Shown here one piece after another: positions 7,770-17,027 of a DNA stretch of 64,000 bases; the first letter of the stretch is position 1; every line of letters starts with the position of its first letter. The translations under genes and the position numbers were made by a program. The notes beneath the pieces were generated by a model. The model worked only from the letters and a program-made list of their open reading frames with translations, was not told the DNA's origin and did no database searches. The stretch is taken from the NCBI RefSeq assembly GCF_021391675.1, contig NZ_CP090095.1, positions 377,501 to 441,500 of the forward strand, in the 5' to 3' direction. The stretch comes from Neorhizobium galegae (GTDB lineage Bacteria > Pseudomonadota > Alphaproteobacteria > Rhizobiales > Rhizobiaceae).

Positions 7770-9260
7770 ATGTTTGGAAAACGCGGAAACGAGGGATTTG
7801 GGAAGAGCGGCAGCGTAGCGCCGCCGCTGCCGGCTGCACCTGCGCCTGCCGCGGCGCGGTCCGCCGCTCCGGAAGTCCTTGCCGAGCCGGTGCGCGATCC
7901 GGTTGCCCAGCGGCAGCAGATCTCTTCGCCGCCGCCGCTCGCGCCGCAATCCACGGCCCGCAAGCGCCCGGCGCGCACGGAACTCTATTACGACACCAAA
8001 AGCCAGGTCTTCTCGGCGCTGATCGATACGATCGACCTCTCCCAGCTTGCCAAGCTCGATGCGGAAAGCGCGCGCGAGGAAATCCGCGATATCGTCAACG
8101 ATATCATCACCATCAAGAACTTCGCGATGTCGATCTCCGAGCAGGAGGAACTGCTTGAGGACATCTGCAACGACGTTCTGGGTTACGGCCCGCTGGAGCC
8201 GCTGCTCGCCCGCGACGACATCTCCGACATCATGGTCAACGGCGCCGGGCAGACCTTCATCGAAGTCGCCGGCAAGACGATCGAATCCGAAATCCGCTTC
8301 CGCGACAATTCCCAGCTCCTGTCGATCTGCCAGCGCATTGTCAGTCAGGTCGGCCGCCGCGTCGACGAATCCTCGCCGATCTGCGACGCGCGCCTGCCGG
8401 ATGGATCGCGTGTCAACGTCATCGCGCCGCCGCTCGCCATCGACGGACCGGCGCTCACCATTCGTAAGTTCAAGAAGGACAAGCTGAACCTCGACCAGCT
8501 CGTCAAGTTCGGCGCGATCACCCCGGAAGGCGCCGTGCTTCTGCAGGTCATCGGCCGCGTCCGCTGCAACATCGTGATTTCCGGCGGTACCGGTTCGGGC
8601 AAGACGACGCTGCTGAACTGCCTGACCAACTACATCGACAAGGAAGAGCGGGTCATTACCTGCGAGGACACCGCCGAACTGCAGCTGCAGCAGCCGCATG
8701 TGGTTCGCCTGGAAACCCGCCCGCCGAACATCGAAGGCGAGGGCGAGATTACCATGCGTGACCTCGTCAAGAACTGCCTGCGCATGCGCCCTGAGCGCAT
8801 CATCGTCGGCGAAGTGCGCGGACCCGAAGTCTTCGACCTGCTTCAGGCGATGAACACCGGTCACGACGGGTCGATGGGCACGATCCACGCCAACACGCCG
8901 CGCGAATGCCTGAGCCGTATGGAATCGATGATTGCCATGGGCGGCTATTCGCTGCCGGCCAAGACCGTGCGCGAGATCATCACCGGTTCGATCGACGTCA
9001 TCATCCAGGCGGCCCGCCTTCGCGACGGTTCGCGCCGCATCACCCAGATCACCGAGGTGGTCGGCATGGAAGGCGACGTGATCATCACCCAGGACCTGAT
9101 GCGTTACGAGATCGACGGCGAGGACGCCAATGGCCGCCTGATCGGCAAGCATATGTCGACCGGTATCGTTAAGCCGCATTTCTGGGACCGCGCCCGTTAT
9201 TACAACGAGGAAAAGCGCCTTTCTGCCGCGCTTGACGCGATGGAAAAAACCAAGAGCTGA
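7770..9260 (+). CDS. cpaF: Flp pilus secretion ATPase CpaF/TadA
   Basis: 496 aa, usual CpaF length. A Pro/Ala-rich variable N-terminus (about 60 residues) leads into the conserved N-domain ([20 protein letters not shown]) and the type II/IV secretion ATPase core: Walker [14 protein letters not shown] at about residue 272, the Asp box [20 protein letters not shown], Walker [14 protein letters not shown], and the His box [16 protein letters not shown]. The hexameric ATPase powers pilin polymerisation and retraction with the TadB/TadC platform. It lies 15 bp after cpaE. Confidence 0.96.
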   Translation: MFGKRGNEGFGKSGSVAPPLPAAPAPAAARSAAPEVLAEPVRDPVAQRQQISSPPPLAPQSTARKRPARTELYYDTKSQVFSALIDTIDLSQLAKLDAESAREEIRDIVNDIITIKNFAMSISEQEELLEDICNDVLGYGPLEPLLARDDISDIMVNGAGQTFIEVAGKTIESEIRFRDNSQLLSICQRIVSQVGRRVDESSPICDARLPDGSRVNVIAPPLAIDGPALTIRKFKKDKLNLDQLVKFGAITPEGAVLLQVIGRVRCNIVISGGTGSGKTTLLNCLTNYIDKEERVITCEDTAELQLQQPHVVRLETRPPNIEGEGEITMRDLVKNCLRMRPERIIVGEVRGPEVFDLLQAMNTGHDGSMGTIHANTPRECLSRMESMIAMGGYSLPAKTVREIITGSIDVIIQAARLRDGSRRITQITEVVGMEGDVIITQDLMRYEIDGEDANGRLIGKHMSTGIVKPHFWDRARYYNEEKRLSAALDAMEKTKS

Positions 9261-9273
9261 GGAGCAGGGTTCC

Positions 9274-10287
9274 ATGTTCGGGCTGGATATCAATGTCGTG
9301 GCGATCATCGCCCTCGTGGCGGTCGCCGCGGCGGCGGTCTGTTACGCGCTGTTGTTCTCCCGCATGGAAGTGGAAAAGAAGGCCGACAGCCGGCTCAACC
9401 GGGTGAAATCGGCGGAAACCGATCTCAACAAGGTCAAGGCCGCGCGCGACCGCGTGCAGGAGCTTTCCAAGCGCCGCAAGTCCATGCAGGATTCGATCAA
9501 GGACCTGGAGAAGAAGCAGGAAGAGAAGAACAAGAAGATGGCCGACGGCAGCTTGAAGGCCAAGCTGCCCCAGACCGGCCTGTCCCTGACGATGGGCCGC
9601 TTCTATATTTTCAGCGTCCTTTTCGGCGTCTTCGTTTTCCTCGTGGCCCTGATCGCTGGCCTGCCGCTGCTCGCCGCCGTCGGTGCCGCCTTCGTCAGCT
9701 CGGTCGGGCTGCCGCGCTGGATCATCGGTTTCCTGGTCAAGCGTCGCCAGAACAAGTTTCTCCAGGAATTTCCGAATGCGCTCGACGTCATGGTGCGATC
9801 GATCAAATCCGGCCTGCCGCTCAACGATGCAATGCGGCTGATCGCTTCCGACGGCCAGGAACCGGTGAAGACGGAATTCCGCCGCGTGATCGAATCCCAG
9901 CAAGTGGGCTTGAGCATTCCGGAAGCCTGCACGCGCATGATGATGACCATGCCGCTGCCGGAAGTGAATTTCTTCTCGATCGTCATCACCCTCCAGGGCC
10001 AGGCCGGCGGCAATCTTTCCGAAGCGATCGGCAATCTTTCCAAGGTGCTGCGCGAGCGCAGGAAGATGAAGGCCAAGGTGCAGGCGTTGTCGATGGAAGC
10101 CAAGGCTTCGGCGGTAATCATCGGCGCCTTGCCGTTCATCGTCTCGCTGCTCGTCTATCTCACCTCGCCTCAGTACATCTCGATCATCTTCACCGATCCG
10201 CGCGGCCACCTGATCCTTTTGCTTTCCGGCGTCTGGATGTCGATCGGCATTTTCGTCATGCGCAACATGATCAACTTCGACATCTGA
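9274..10287 (+). CDS. tadB: Tad inner-membrane platform protein TadB
   Basis: 337 aa from ATG 9274 (GGAG/AGGG just upstream). One N-terminal membrane helix, a lysine- and glutamate-rich coiled coil (about residues 30-95, with KDLEKKQEEKNKKM), two further helices around residues 110-150, a T2SSF domain (FPNALDVMVRSIKSGLPL, 'LPEVNFFSIVITLQGQAGGN') and C-terminal helices. It forms the inner-membrane core with TadC on which CpaF acts. It starts 13 bp after cpaF and is followed by tadC after 12 bp. Confidence 0.94.
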   Translation: MFGLDINVVAIIALVAVAAAAVCYALLFSRMEVEKKADSRLNRVKSAETDLNKVKAARDRVQELSKRRKSMQDSIKDLEKKQEEKNKKMADGSLKAKLPQTGLSLTMGRFYIFSVLFGVFVFLVALIAGLPLLAAVGAAFVSSVGLPRWIIGFLVKRRQNKFLQEFPNALDVMVRSIKSGLPLNDAMRLIASDGQEPVKTEFRRVIESQQVGLSIPEACTRMMMTMPLPEVNFFSIVITLQGQAGGNLSEAIGNLSKVLRERRKMKAKVQALSMEAKASAVIIGALPFIVSLLVYLTSPQYISIIFTDPRGHLILLLSGVWMSIGIFVMRNMINFDI

Positions 10288-10299
10288 GGGGATGCAGCG

Positions 10300-11274
10300 A
10301 TGGGACTGGCAACGACGCTCACCGACCCGACCACACTGCTCGCCATCCTGGTGGCCGTGGCGGTTTTCGCGACCCTCTACACGCTGGCGAGCCCGTTCCT
10401 CGAAAAGGGAGACCTCGACAAGCGCATGAAGGCGGTCTCCACCGAGCGCGAACAGATCCGCGCCCGCGAACGCGCCCGCATGAATTCCGAACAGTCGAAG
10501 ACGTCGCTGCGCGCGCAGAATAATCAGTCCGTCCGGCAGATCGTCGAGCGCTTCAATCTGCGCAAGGCGCTGGTGGACGACAACACCGTCAACAGGCTTC
10601 GTGCCGCCGGCCTGAGGTCGCAGAACGCCCTCAACATGTTCCTGCTGGCCCGTTTCCTGCTGCCCTTCGTTTTCCTCGCAGGCGCCATCGTCTGGATTTT
10701 CGTGCTCGGCAACCTCGCCACCCGGCCGCTCCCGATCCGGATGCTGGCGGCGATCGTCGTCGCCTATATCGGTTTTTATGCACCGAACATCTACATTTCC
10801 AACCGGGTGAAGAAACGCCAGCTTTCCATCAAGCGGGCCTGGCCCGATGCGCTCGACCTGATGCTGATCTGCGTCGAATCGGGGATCTCCATGGAGGCGG
10901 CGATGCGCCGCGTGGCCGAGGAGATGGCGCAGGCGTCGCCGCCTCTGGCCGAGGAAATGGTGCTGACGACGGCCGAGCTCTCCTTCCTGCAGGACCGCCG
11001 CACCGCGCTCGAAAATCTCGGCATCCGCACCCAGCTCGATATCGTCAAGGCGGTTACACAGGCGCTGATCCAGGCGGAACGCTACGGTACGCCAATCGCC
11101 TCGGCGCTGCGCGTGCTTGCCCAGGAAGGCCGCGACGAGCGGATGAACGAGGCGGAAAAGAAGGCCGCGGCCCTGCCGCCGAAGCTGACCGTGCCGATGA
11201 TCCTGTTCTTCCTGCCGGTGCTGATCGCCGTCATTCTCGGCCCGGCCGGCATCCAGGTCGCCGACAAGTTTTGA
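10300..11274 (+). CDS. tadC: Tad inner-membrane platform protein TadC
   Basis: 324 aa. N-terminal membrane helix, a charged cytoplasmic stretch rich in Arg/Glu, two helices around residues 110-155, the T2SSF domain (WPDALDLMLICVESGISMEA, 'QALIQAERYGTPIASALRVL') and a last helix ending in 'GPAGIQVADKF'. Typical TadC length and layout. It is the last machinery gene of the plus-strand operon; a GC-rich hairpin with a bulge at about 11314-11341 follows the stop. Confidence 0.93.
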   Translation: MGLATTLTDPTTLLAILVAVAVFATLYTLASPFLEKGDLDKRMKAVSTEREQIRARERARMNSEQSKTSLRAQNNQSVRQIVERFNLRKALVDDNTVNRLRAAGLRSQNALNMFLLARFLLPFVFLAGAIVWIFVLGNLATRPLPIRMLAAIVVAYIGFYAPNIYISNRVKKRQLSIKRAWPDALDLMLICVESGISMEAAMRRVAEEMAQASPPLAEEMVLTTAELSFLQDRRTALENLGIRTQLDIVKAVTQALIQAERYGTPIASALRVLAQEGRDERMNEAEKKAAALPPKLTVPMILFFLPVLIAVILGPAGIQVADKF

Positions 11275-11430
11275 TGAAACCGGCCGCGGCGCCGAGCCGA
11301 CGGTGAACGCCACCTGAATTGCGGCTTCAGACCGCATTCAGCGGCGATCGATGAATATCCCCTTATCGCACGAAGATCCGCCTGCTGACGCAACGCGGGT
11401 CCAGAGCTACGTGATTTTGGAGGATACCCG

Positions 11431-11502
11431 ATGCTGACAAGACTTTGCGTGAACCTCGTCCTGATCGGCGGAATCATTACCGTCATTTCACGCCTTATCT
11501 GA
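11431..11502 (+). CDS. Candidate 23-aa membrane microprotein downstream of tadC
   Basis: A short frame with a strong Shine-Dalgarno sequence (GGAGGA, about 6 bases before ATG 11431) encodes one hydrophobic helix: MLTRLCVNLVLIGG, then IITVISRLI. Its length and charge pattern (Arg near both ends) suit a single-pass inner-membrane peptide. A good intrinsic terminator follows at 11529-11552, so this ORF is bracketed like a real gene. It lies 156 bp after tadC, in the same direction. I do not recognise a family. It may be a pilus-linked small protein or an unrelated small gene; conservation at the codon level would decide. Confidence 0.5.
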   Translation: MLTRLCVNLVLIGGIITVISRLI

Positions 11503-11528
11503 AAGGCGCGTCGATCCCGAAAGCAAGA

Positions 11529-11552
11529 AAACCGGCGCGAGGCCGGTTTTTT
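11529..11552 (+). terminator. Intrinsic terminator ending the tad operon / small ORF
   Basis: Stem AAACCGGC / GCCGGTTT with a GCGAG loop, followed by a run of T. It also stands 22 bp from the stop of convergent tadD, so it may work in both directions. Confidence 0.8.
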
Positions 11553-11573
11553 GTCGGGAATGCGGGAGCCCGA

Positions 11574-12407
11574 TCAATTCGTATTGGGCTTGCTCTTGCC
11601 ATCCTTGTCGGCGAGCTTTGCCCAGGCATTCTGCTGGGATAACATCGAGCGGAGATAGGTGACGTTGGCGTCGGCTTGCTGCTGCGAGAGTTCCCGGCGG
11701 GCGATCTGTTCGGCTTCCGCGAAACGGCCCTGCAGGCCGACCACCAGCGCCAGGTTCTGGCGGACGCGGCTGTCGGCGGCGGGCTGGCCGGCGGCATTGC
11801 GCATGTAGGTTTCCGCGGTCTTCAGGTCGCCGGAAAGCACGTAGGACATTCCCAGATTGGACATCACGCTCGGTTCGTTCGGCTGGGTATCGAGCGCCAT
11901 CCGGTATTTCTGGCGGGCCTCCGCCGAGCGGCCAAGCTGGTCGAGCACGGCGCCTTCGGCCGAATAGAGCCGCCAGTCCGGATGATCGGGGGTCTGGGCG
12001 CGGTTGATGGTCGCGAGTGCCTGTTCGAGCTGGCCGGCGCCGGCCTGCGCCTTGCCATAGGCCGCCAGCACGTCGCGGTCGGCCGGATGGGCGATCACCA
12101 CCTGCTGCATCACGGCGAGCGCCTGCGCATTCTTGCCCGTCATTCCGAGCACTGTCGCGTATTGCAGCCCGATCTGCTTGTTCTTGGGATCGCGGGCATA
12201 GCTCGCACCGACAGACTTCTCGGTGCTGGCAAGATCGTTCGCGTTCATGCCGTCCATAGAGGCGGCCGAGGCCCTCGGGATAGAGCCCGTCGTTTCCACA
12301 TCCCGCTTTGTCGCGCAGCCGGTGACCGAGAGAACGGCGAGAATTGCGAGGGCGGCGGTCTGGGCGAGGCGGGTCTTGCGAAGCGTCACGGCTGCGGAAG
12401 CGGTCAT
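11574..12407 (-). CDS. tadD: Tad pilus TPR lipoprotein TadD
   Basis: 277 aa from ATG 12407, chosen because it gives a lipoprotein signal: TLRKTRLAQTAALAILAVLS then lipobox VTGC (Cys about residue 31). Longer in-frame starts only add an unlikely leader. After the Cys a linker with TTGSIPRAS is followed by tandem tetratricopeptide repeats between about residues 80 and 245 (AVMQQVVIAHPADRDVLAAY, 'LGRSAEARQKYRMALDTQPN', 'SNLGMSYVLSGDLKTAETYM'). TadD-type TPR proteins help secretin assembly at the outer membrane. It is convergent with the tadC transcript. Confidence 0.88.
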   Translation of the reverse strand: MTASAAVTLRKTRLAQTAALAILAVLSVTGCATKRDVETTGSIPRASAASMDGMNANDLASTEKSVGASYARDPKNKQIGLQYATVLGMTGKNAQALAVMQQVVIAHPADRDVLAAYGKAQAGAGQLEQALATINRAQTPDHPDWRLYSAEGAVLDQLGRSAEARQKYRMALDTQPNEPSVMSNLGMSYVLSGDLKTAETYMRNAAGQPAADSRVRQNLALVVGLQGRFAEAEQIARRELSQQQADANVTYLRSMLSQQNAWAKLADKDGKSKPNTN

Positions 12408-12497
12408 GGGGTGCGGTCTCGTTCGGTCCGGTGCCGCGTCCTCCGAATAGGGAGCGGGCAGATAGCGCATTTCCACTCCAGCAATAAACTGTTAACC

Positions 12498-12512
12498 CTA
12501 ACAGATCGTTAA
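12498..12512 (-). promoter_or_regulatory. CtrA-like box between tadD and the aminopeptidase gene
   Basis: On the minus strand TTAA-N7-TTAG, one base off the CtrA consensus, about 90 bases upstream of tadD. Another TTAAC lies at 12492. Weak motif; the link to the three similar boxes before pilA makes it worth noting. Confidence 0.3.
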
Positions 12513-12548
12513 GACGAGCGATTCCAGCAGCTTCCGAAGGCTCCCTCC

Positions 12549-13943
12549 ATGGCACCCTATCAATATATCGAACGTCCCTCTCCCTTCAGCGCGAAAGGAG
12601 CGGCGACCAGGCCGGTCCATGCCGTAACGCCTGCCGACATCGAACCGGGGAAGTTCGACGCGGGGGCACTCGCCTGGGCGAAGGCGGCAGGGTTCAAGGC
12701 GGAAGCCAGCGCGCTGCTTCTGGTGCCGGCGGCCGGCGGCGAGATAGGCAGCGCCCTGTTCGGCCTTGGCAGCGATCCCGCCGAGGCGCCTTTCATCACC
12801 GGAAAACTCTCGAAGCTCCTGCCCGCGGGTGACTGGCATGTCGAGACCTCGACGCTTGGCGATACGCATCTTGCTCTCGGTTACGGCCTCGGTACCTATG
12901 GCTTCAGCCGCTACAAGTCCGAAAAACCGAAGGACGTCCGGCTTGCGATCCCGGCCACGGCCGATGCCGCCGATGTCGAGCGCCAGCTTGCCGGCGTCTT
13001 CCTCGCCCGCGACCTCATCAATATCCCGACCAACGAGATGGGGCCGATCGAGCTGGAAGCAGCCTTCCGGGCGCTCGGCGAACATTATGGCGCCACAGTG
13101 ACCTCGATCGTCGGCGAAGACCTGCTCGCCCAGAATTTCCCGCTCGTCCATACGGTCGGCCGCGCCAGCGTCTCAGCCCCGCGCCTGCTCGAAATGCGTT
13201 GGGGCCAGAAGGGTCATCCGCGCGTCACCCTGGTCGGCAAGGGCGTCTGCTTCGATACCGGCGGCCTCGACATCAAGGGTGCCGCCAACATGGCGCTGAT
13301 GAAGAAGGACATGGGCGGTGCCGCGAACGTCATGGGACTTGCCCTGATGATCATGGATGCCGGTCTCGAGGTCGATCTGCAGGTTCTGGTGCCGGCGGTC
13401 GAGAACTCCATTTCCGGCAATGCCTTCCGCCCCGGCGATATCTACAGGAGCCGCAAGGGCATCACCGTCCAGATCGACAATACCGATGCGGAGGGCCGGC
13501 TGGTCCTTGCCGATGCGCTGGCTTACGCGGACGAAAACCCGCCGGACCTGATGGTCGACATGTCGACGCTCACGGGTGCCGCCCGCGTCGCGCTCGGCGT
13601 CGAGCTTGCTCCCTATTTCACCGACGACGAAGCGCTTGCCGGCAAGCTGATGGACGCGGGCCGCGCTGAAGCCGATCCGATGTGGCGCCTGCCGCTGTGG
13701 ATGGGCTACGACAAGGATATCCGCTCCCGCGCCGCCGATATCACCAATTCGCCCTCGGGCGGCATGGCCGGCGCGATCACCGCAGCGCTCTTCCTCAAGC
13801 GCTTTGTCACGGCGACCAAAAGCTGGGTGCATTTCGACATCTACGGCTGGGTGGCGGCCGAAAAGCCGCAGGCACCGGTCGGCGGCGAGGCGTTTGCGAT
13901 CCGTGCGCTCTACCGAACGATCCGCGACATGGCCGCGAAATAA
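12549..13943 (+). CDS. M17 leucyl aminopeptidase family protein
   Basis: 464 aa cytosolic metallo-aminopeptidase. The M17 catalytic region is clear: GKGVCFDTGGLDIKGAANM at about residue 231, KKDMGGAANVMG, and the family signature NTDAEGRLVLADAL at about residue 311, which holds the two-metal ligands and catalytic Arg. The N-terminal domain (about 150 residues) is the variable macro-like part. It removes N-terminal residues from peptides in turnover. It is divergent from tadD and shares a 140-bp intergenic region with it. The paralogue differs from classic PepA in the N-domain, so I give no symbol. Confidence 0.93.
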   Translation: MAPYQYIERPSPFSAKGAATRPVHAVTPADIEPGKFDAGALAWAKAAGFKAEASALLLVPAAGGEIGSALFGLGSDPAEAPFITGKLSKLLPAGDWHVETSTLGDTHLALGYGLGTYGFSRYKSEKPKDVRLAIPATADAADVERQLAGVFLARDLINIPTNEMGPIELEAAFRALGEHYGATVTSIVGEDLLAQNFPLVHTVGRASVSAPRLLEMRWGQKGHPRVTLVGKGVCFDTGGLDIKGAANMALMKKDMGGAANVMGLALMIMDAGLEVDLQVLVPAVENSISGNAFRPGDIYRSRKGITVQIDNTDAEGRLVLADALAYADENPPDLMVDMSTLTGAARVALGVELAPYFTDDEALAGKLMDAGRAEADPMWRLPLWMGYDKDIRSRAADITNSPSGGMAGAITAALFLKRFVTATKSWVHFDIYGWVAAEKPQAPVGGEAFAIRALYRTIRDMAAK

Positions 13944-14028
13944 ACCGGCTCCGAAACAAACCGGTAAGATTTTCGGCCTAAAATCCGTCGGATTGTAAAC
14001 CGAGGCCGGATTTCGAACCGAGGTGGTG

Positions 14029-14370
14029 ATGCCGGTTGAACTGACCGCCACGGAAGCGCTGGGCCTCTGGCACCGGGTATCGCTGGAGCAGGTGCGCCAC
14101 GACGGCCGCGATCTGACATTGCGCCAGATGTCCATTCTGCTGCATATTTACCTCGTGCCGCCGCCGCACACGGTGCGCGGGCTGGCGGCGACGCTTGGCG
14201 TCACCAAGCCGGTCATCACCCGCGCGCTCGACACGATGGGCGAGATGGGACTGGTGGACCGCCAGCGCGACGAGCGGGACCGCCGCAACGTGGTGATCAA
14301 GCGCACGGTGGCGGGTGCGCTCTATCTGGAAAAGCTGGGCGACCTGATCATCCGGGAAGGCCGCCAGTGA
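14029..14370 (+). CDS. MarR-family winged-helix regulator
   Basis: 113 aa from ATG 14029 (GAGG six bases upstream; two GTG codons just before are in frame). The winged-helix core is LTLRQMSILLHIYLVPPPHT, 'VRGLAATLGVTKPVITRALD' as the recognition helix and the wing DRQRDERDRRNVVIKRT. It is shorter than usual MarR proteins (about 140-150 aa), with a reduced C-terminal dimerisation helix. It stands 35 bp before the NlpC/P60 gene and 85 bp after the aminopeptidase, so it may control these neighbours. Its effector cannot be read from sequence. Confidence 0.85.
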   Translation: MPVELTATEALGLWHRVSLEQVRHDGRDLTLRQMSILLHIYLVPPPHTVRGLAATLGVTKPVITRALDTMGEMGLVDRQRDERDRRNVVIKRTVAGALYLEKLGDLIIREGRQ

Positions 14371-14405
14371 TGGGTTTGCCGTGAAGCGCCCGAAGGGATT
14401 TTGAG

Positions 14406-15266
14406 ATGACCGAGCTGCTCGACAGACGCCTGCACGCCTTCCGCCCCGACCTCGCAGACGAGACGCTGAAGGGCAGCGTCGAGGCAGGCCAGTTCGTCCG
14501 CGGCGAACCGGCACGCATCGCCGTGCCGGTGGCCCAGCTCCGCCAGGCACCGGACCTTGCCTGCGGCATCGATACCGAACTTTTGTGGGGCGAAACCGTC
14601 CGCGTCTTCGACCGCGCCGATGGTTTTGCCTGGGTGCAGGCCGATCAGGACGGTTATGTCGGCTACCTGCCGGAGGCGATGCTCGGAAGCCTGGATGAAC
14701 CCACCCACCGCATCGCCGTGCCCCGCACCTTCCTGTATCCGAAACCGGAGCTCCGCAAGCCGCCGATCGGCGCCCTGTCCATGGGCAGCCGCGTCACCGT
14801 CGCCGGCGAGGCGGAAACCCGTGGTACCCGTTATTTCGTCCTGGCGAGCGGCGAGGCGGTGATCGCCCGCCATTGCCTCCCCATCGCCGAAACCTTGGGT
14901 GACGATTACGTCGCCATCGCCGAAAAATTCATCGAGACGCCCTATCTCTGGGGTGGCCGTTCCGGTTTCGGTCTTGATTGCTCGTCGCTCGTGCAACTCG
15001 CCCTGATGATGACCGGCCAATTTGCCCCGCGCGACTCCGATATGCAGGCCTCGATCGGCAAAGAGATCACCCGCGGGGAACTTCGCCGCGGCGACCTCGT
15101 TCTATGGAAGGGTCATGTCGGCATCATGGAGAATGTCGAGACGCTTCTCCACGCCAACGGCCACACGATGAGCGTCGCCCGCGAGAATTTCGAGGCGGCC
15201 GTTCAGCGGATCGGCTGGCTCTACCAACAGCCCACCGGCTATCGCCGCCTGGATAACCGCCGATGA
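14406..15266 (+). CDS. NlpC/P60 family cell-wall peptidase with SH3-like domains
   Basis: 286 aa. Two SH3-like segments (about residues 45-150: ETVRVFDRADGFAWVQADQD, 'GALSMGSRVTVAGEAETRGT') precede the NlpC/P60 domain. The catalytic Cys is in GFGLDCSSLVQLALM (about residue 191), the His in LVLWKGHVGIM and the third residue in LHANGHTMSV. Such enzymes (YkfC type) cut the gamma-D-glutamyl-diaminopimelate bond of peptidoglycan peptides. There is no signal peptide, which suits recycling of muropeptides in the cytoplasm. The neighbouring leucyl aminopeptidase could act on the same peptides. The stop overlaps the beginning of the next open frame. Confidence 0.9.
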   Translation: MTELLDRRLHAFRPDLADETLKGSVEAGQFVRGEPARIAVPVAQLRQAPDLACGIDTELLWGETVRVFDRADGFAWVQADQDGYVGYLPEAMLGSLDEPTHRIAVPRTFLYPKPELRKPPIGALSMGSRVTVAGEAETRGTRYFVLASGEAVIARHCLPIAETLGDDYVAIAEKFIETPYLWGGRSGFGLDCSSLVQLALMMTGQFAPRDSDMQASIGKEITRGELRRGDLVLWKGHVGIMENVETLLHANGHTMSVARENFEAAVQRIGWLYQQPTGYRRLDNRR

Positions 15267-15358
15267 TCACGCAAACGTGGTCCCTGGCCCATGGATTGGA
15301 CATCCTGCCGTCCATATCTCTGATTCGTCCGCGGCTTTCGTGGATGAGGAGTCGATTG

Positions 15359-15721
15359 ATGCTCAAAGGTGCATGGATACTGCCGGCCGTGATGCTCGTG
15401 GCGCTGCTTGTCGCCGCGCTGGTTCCGGCTGAGGTATTCGCGGCCGAGCCCCAGGCCTTCCCCAAGGATGTGCAGACCTACTTCCGTAACCTGCCAGGCG
15501 TCGTGCCCGAGGAAGAACACGCGAAGAAACAGGCCTATGAATGCACCAGCGATATCGAGAACGTCTACCGCAGTCGTGGCAGTTTCGACATTCTCTATGG
15601 CGACGTGATGCCGACCCGGATCTATCGCTGCAAGACGCCGAGCGGCGTAACCTATACCGGTACGCGCATGCCGAACAATGAATGGGCTCCCGGCATTCAC
15701 CCCTATCATCTGCCCGAATAG
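15359..15721 (+). CDS. Small exported protein of unknown function
   Basis: 120 aa from ATG 15359, which has GAGGAG about 8 bases upstream; the frame is open back to 15263, but that overlaps the previous gene. A clear signal peptide (ILPAVMLVALLVAALVPA, cleavage near VFAAEP) gives a periplasmic protein of about 90 residues with two cysteines (YECTSD, YRCKTP) that could pair. I do not recognise a domain. The adjacent cell-wall hydrolase hints at an envelope role, nothing more. Confidence 0.7.
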   Translation: MLKGAWILPAVMLVALLVAALVPAEVFAAEPQAFPKDVQTYFRNLPGVVPEEEHAKKQAYECTSDIENVYRSRGSFDILYGDVMPTRIYRCKTPSGVTYTGTRMPNNEWAPGIHPYHLPE

Positions 15722-15863
15722 GGCAATCTTCGTTCAAACGCGGCGAACGGGAAGACCGTATCTTGCGATGTCGCGCCAGAGCGCCGCCCAGCCATTGACG
15801 ACCTGCCGCTGCTGCCCCACTACTTTCTGACATACTAAACTTGGTACACCGGGAGGATGCAGG

Positions 15864-17027
15864 GTGTTCCACGCAAGCATGAATTTTGCGCTCGGCGAGG
15901 AGGTCGACGCTGTTCGTGAGACGGTCCACCGTTTCGCGCAGGAAAAACTCAAGCCTCGCGCCGACGAAATCGACCGCAGCAACGAATTCGCCCGAGATCT
16001 CTGGCCTGAACTAGGTGCACTCGGCCTGCTCGGCATTACCGCCGACCCGGATTTCGGCGGCACGGGCCTCGGTTATCTCTCTCATGTGGTCGCCGTCGAG
16101 GAACTGGCCCGCGCCTCGGCCTCGACGTCGCTCAGCTACGGCGCCCATTCCAATCTCTGCGTCAACCAGATCAACCGCAACGGCAATGCCGATCAGAAGG
16201 CGCGTTACCTGCCGAAACTCTGCTCGGGAGAGCATGTCGGTGCGCTTGCCATGTCGGAGCCCGGCGCCGGTTCCGACGTCGTCTCGATGAAGCTCCGCGC
16301 CGAGAAGCGCGGCGATCGCTATGTCCTGAACGGAACCAAGATGTGGATCACCAACGGCCCGGATGCAGATGTGCTGGTGGTCTATGCCAAGACCGATCCG
16401 GCCGCCGCCTCCAAAGGCATCACCGCCTTCCTCGTCGAAAAGGGTTTCAAGGGTTTTACGACCGCCCAGAAGCTCGACAAGCTCGGCATGCGCGGCTCCA
16501 ATACCTGCGAACTGGTGTTCAGGGATTGCGAAGTGCCGGCCGAAAACGTCATGGGCGCCGAGGGTGGCGGCGTGCGCGTGCTGATGTCCGGGCTCGACTA
16601 CGAGCGCGTCGTGCTTTCGGCCATCGGCATCGGCATCATGCATGCCTGCCTCGACGTGGTCATGCCCTATGTCCATGAGCGAAAGCAGTTCGGCCAGTCG
16701 ATCGGCGAATTCCAGCTGATCCAGGCCAAGGTCGCCGACATGTACACGGCGATGAACTCCGCCCGTGCCTATGTCTATGCGGTGGCCGCCGCCTGCGATC
16801 GTGGCGCCGTGACGCGCCAGGATGCCGCCGCCTGCTGCCTCTATGCCTCCGAACAGGCGACCCAGCAGGCACTGCAGGCAATCCAGATCCTCGGCGGCAA
16901 CGGTTATATCAACGAAAACCCGACCGGCCGGCTGCTGCGCGACGCCAAGCTGATGGAAATCGGCGCCGGCACGTCGGAAATCCGCCGCATGCTGATTGGC
17001 CGAGAACTCTTCAAGGAAACCGCCTGA
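15864..17027 (+). CDS. liuA: Isovaleryl-CoA dehydrogenase
   Basis: 387 aa acyl-CoA dehydrogenase. FAD and substrate motifs are [20 protein letters not shown] and [19 protein letters not shown]. The catalytic glutamate is in [10 protein letters not shown] (about residue 247), the position used by isovaleryl-CoA dehydrogenases rather than the C-terminal site of medium-chain enzymes. It oxidises isovaleryl-CoA to 3-methylcrotonyl-CoA in leucine breakdown, passing electrons to ETF. The GTG at 15864 has GGAGG 7 bases upstream; ATG 15879 is an alternative. The stop overlaps the start of the next gene by one base, so the two are coupled. Confidence 0.93.
   Translation: MFHASMNFALGEEVDAVRETVHRFAQEKLKPRADEIDRSNEFARDLWPELGALGLLGITADPDFGGTGLGYLSHVVAVEELARASASTSLSYGAHSNLCVNQINRNGNADQKARYLPKLCSGEHVGALAMSEPGAGSDVVSMKLRAEKRGDRYVLNGTKMWITNGPDADVLVVYAKTDPAAASKGITAFLVEKGFKGFTTAQKLDKLGMRGSNTCELVFRDCEVPAENVMGAEGGGVRVLMSGLDYERVVLSAIGIGIMHACLDVVMPYVHERKQFGQSIGEFQLIQAKVADMYTAMNSARAYVYAVAAACDRGAVTRQDAAACCLYASEQATQQALQAIQILGGNGYINENPTGRLLRDAKLMEIGAGTSEIRRMLIGRELFKETA

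Noticed and set aside
4635..9308. Open frame of more than 1500 codons on the minus strand
   Set aside because: It lies opposite cpaC to cpaF, which have clear family motifs and ribosome-binding sites. The antisense frame is His/Asp/Arg-rich and has no domain pattern, as expected for the complement of a GC-rich gene.
9169..11337. Long minus-strand frame opposite tadB and tadC
   Set aside because: Antisense of well-recognised genes, low-complexity His/Glu/Arg composition, no start signal.
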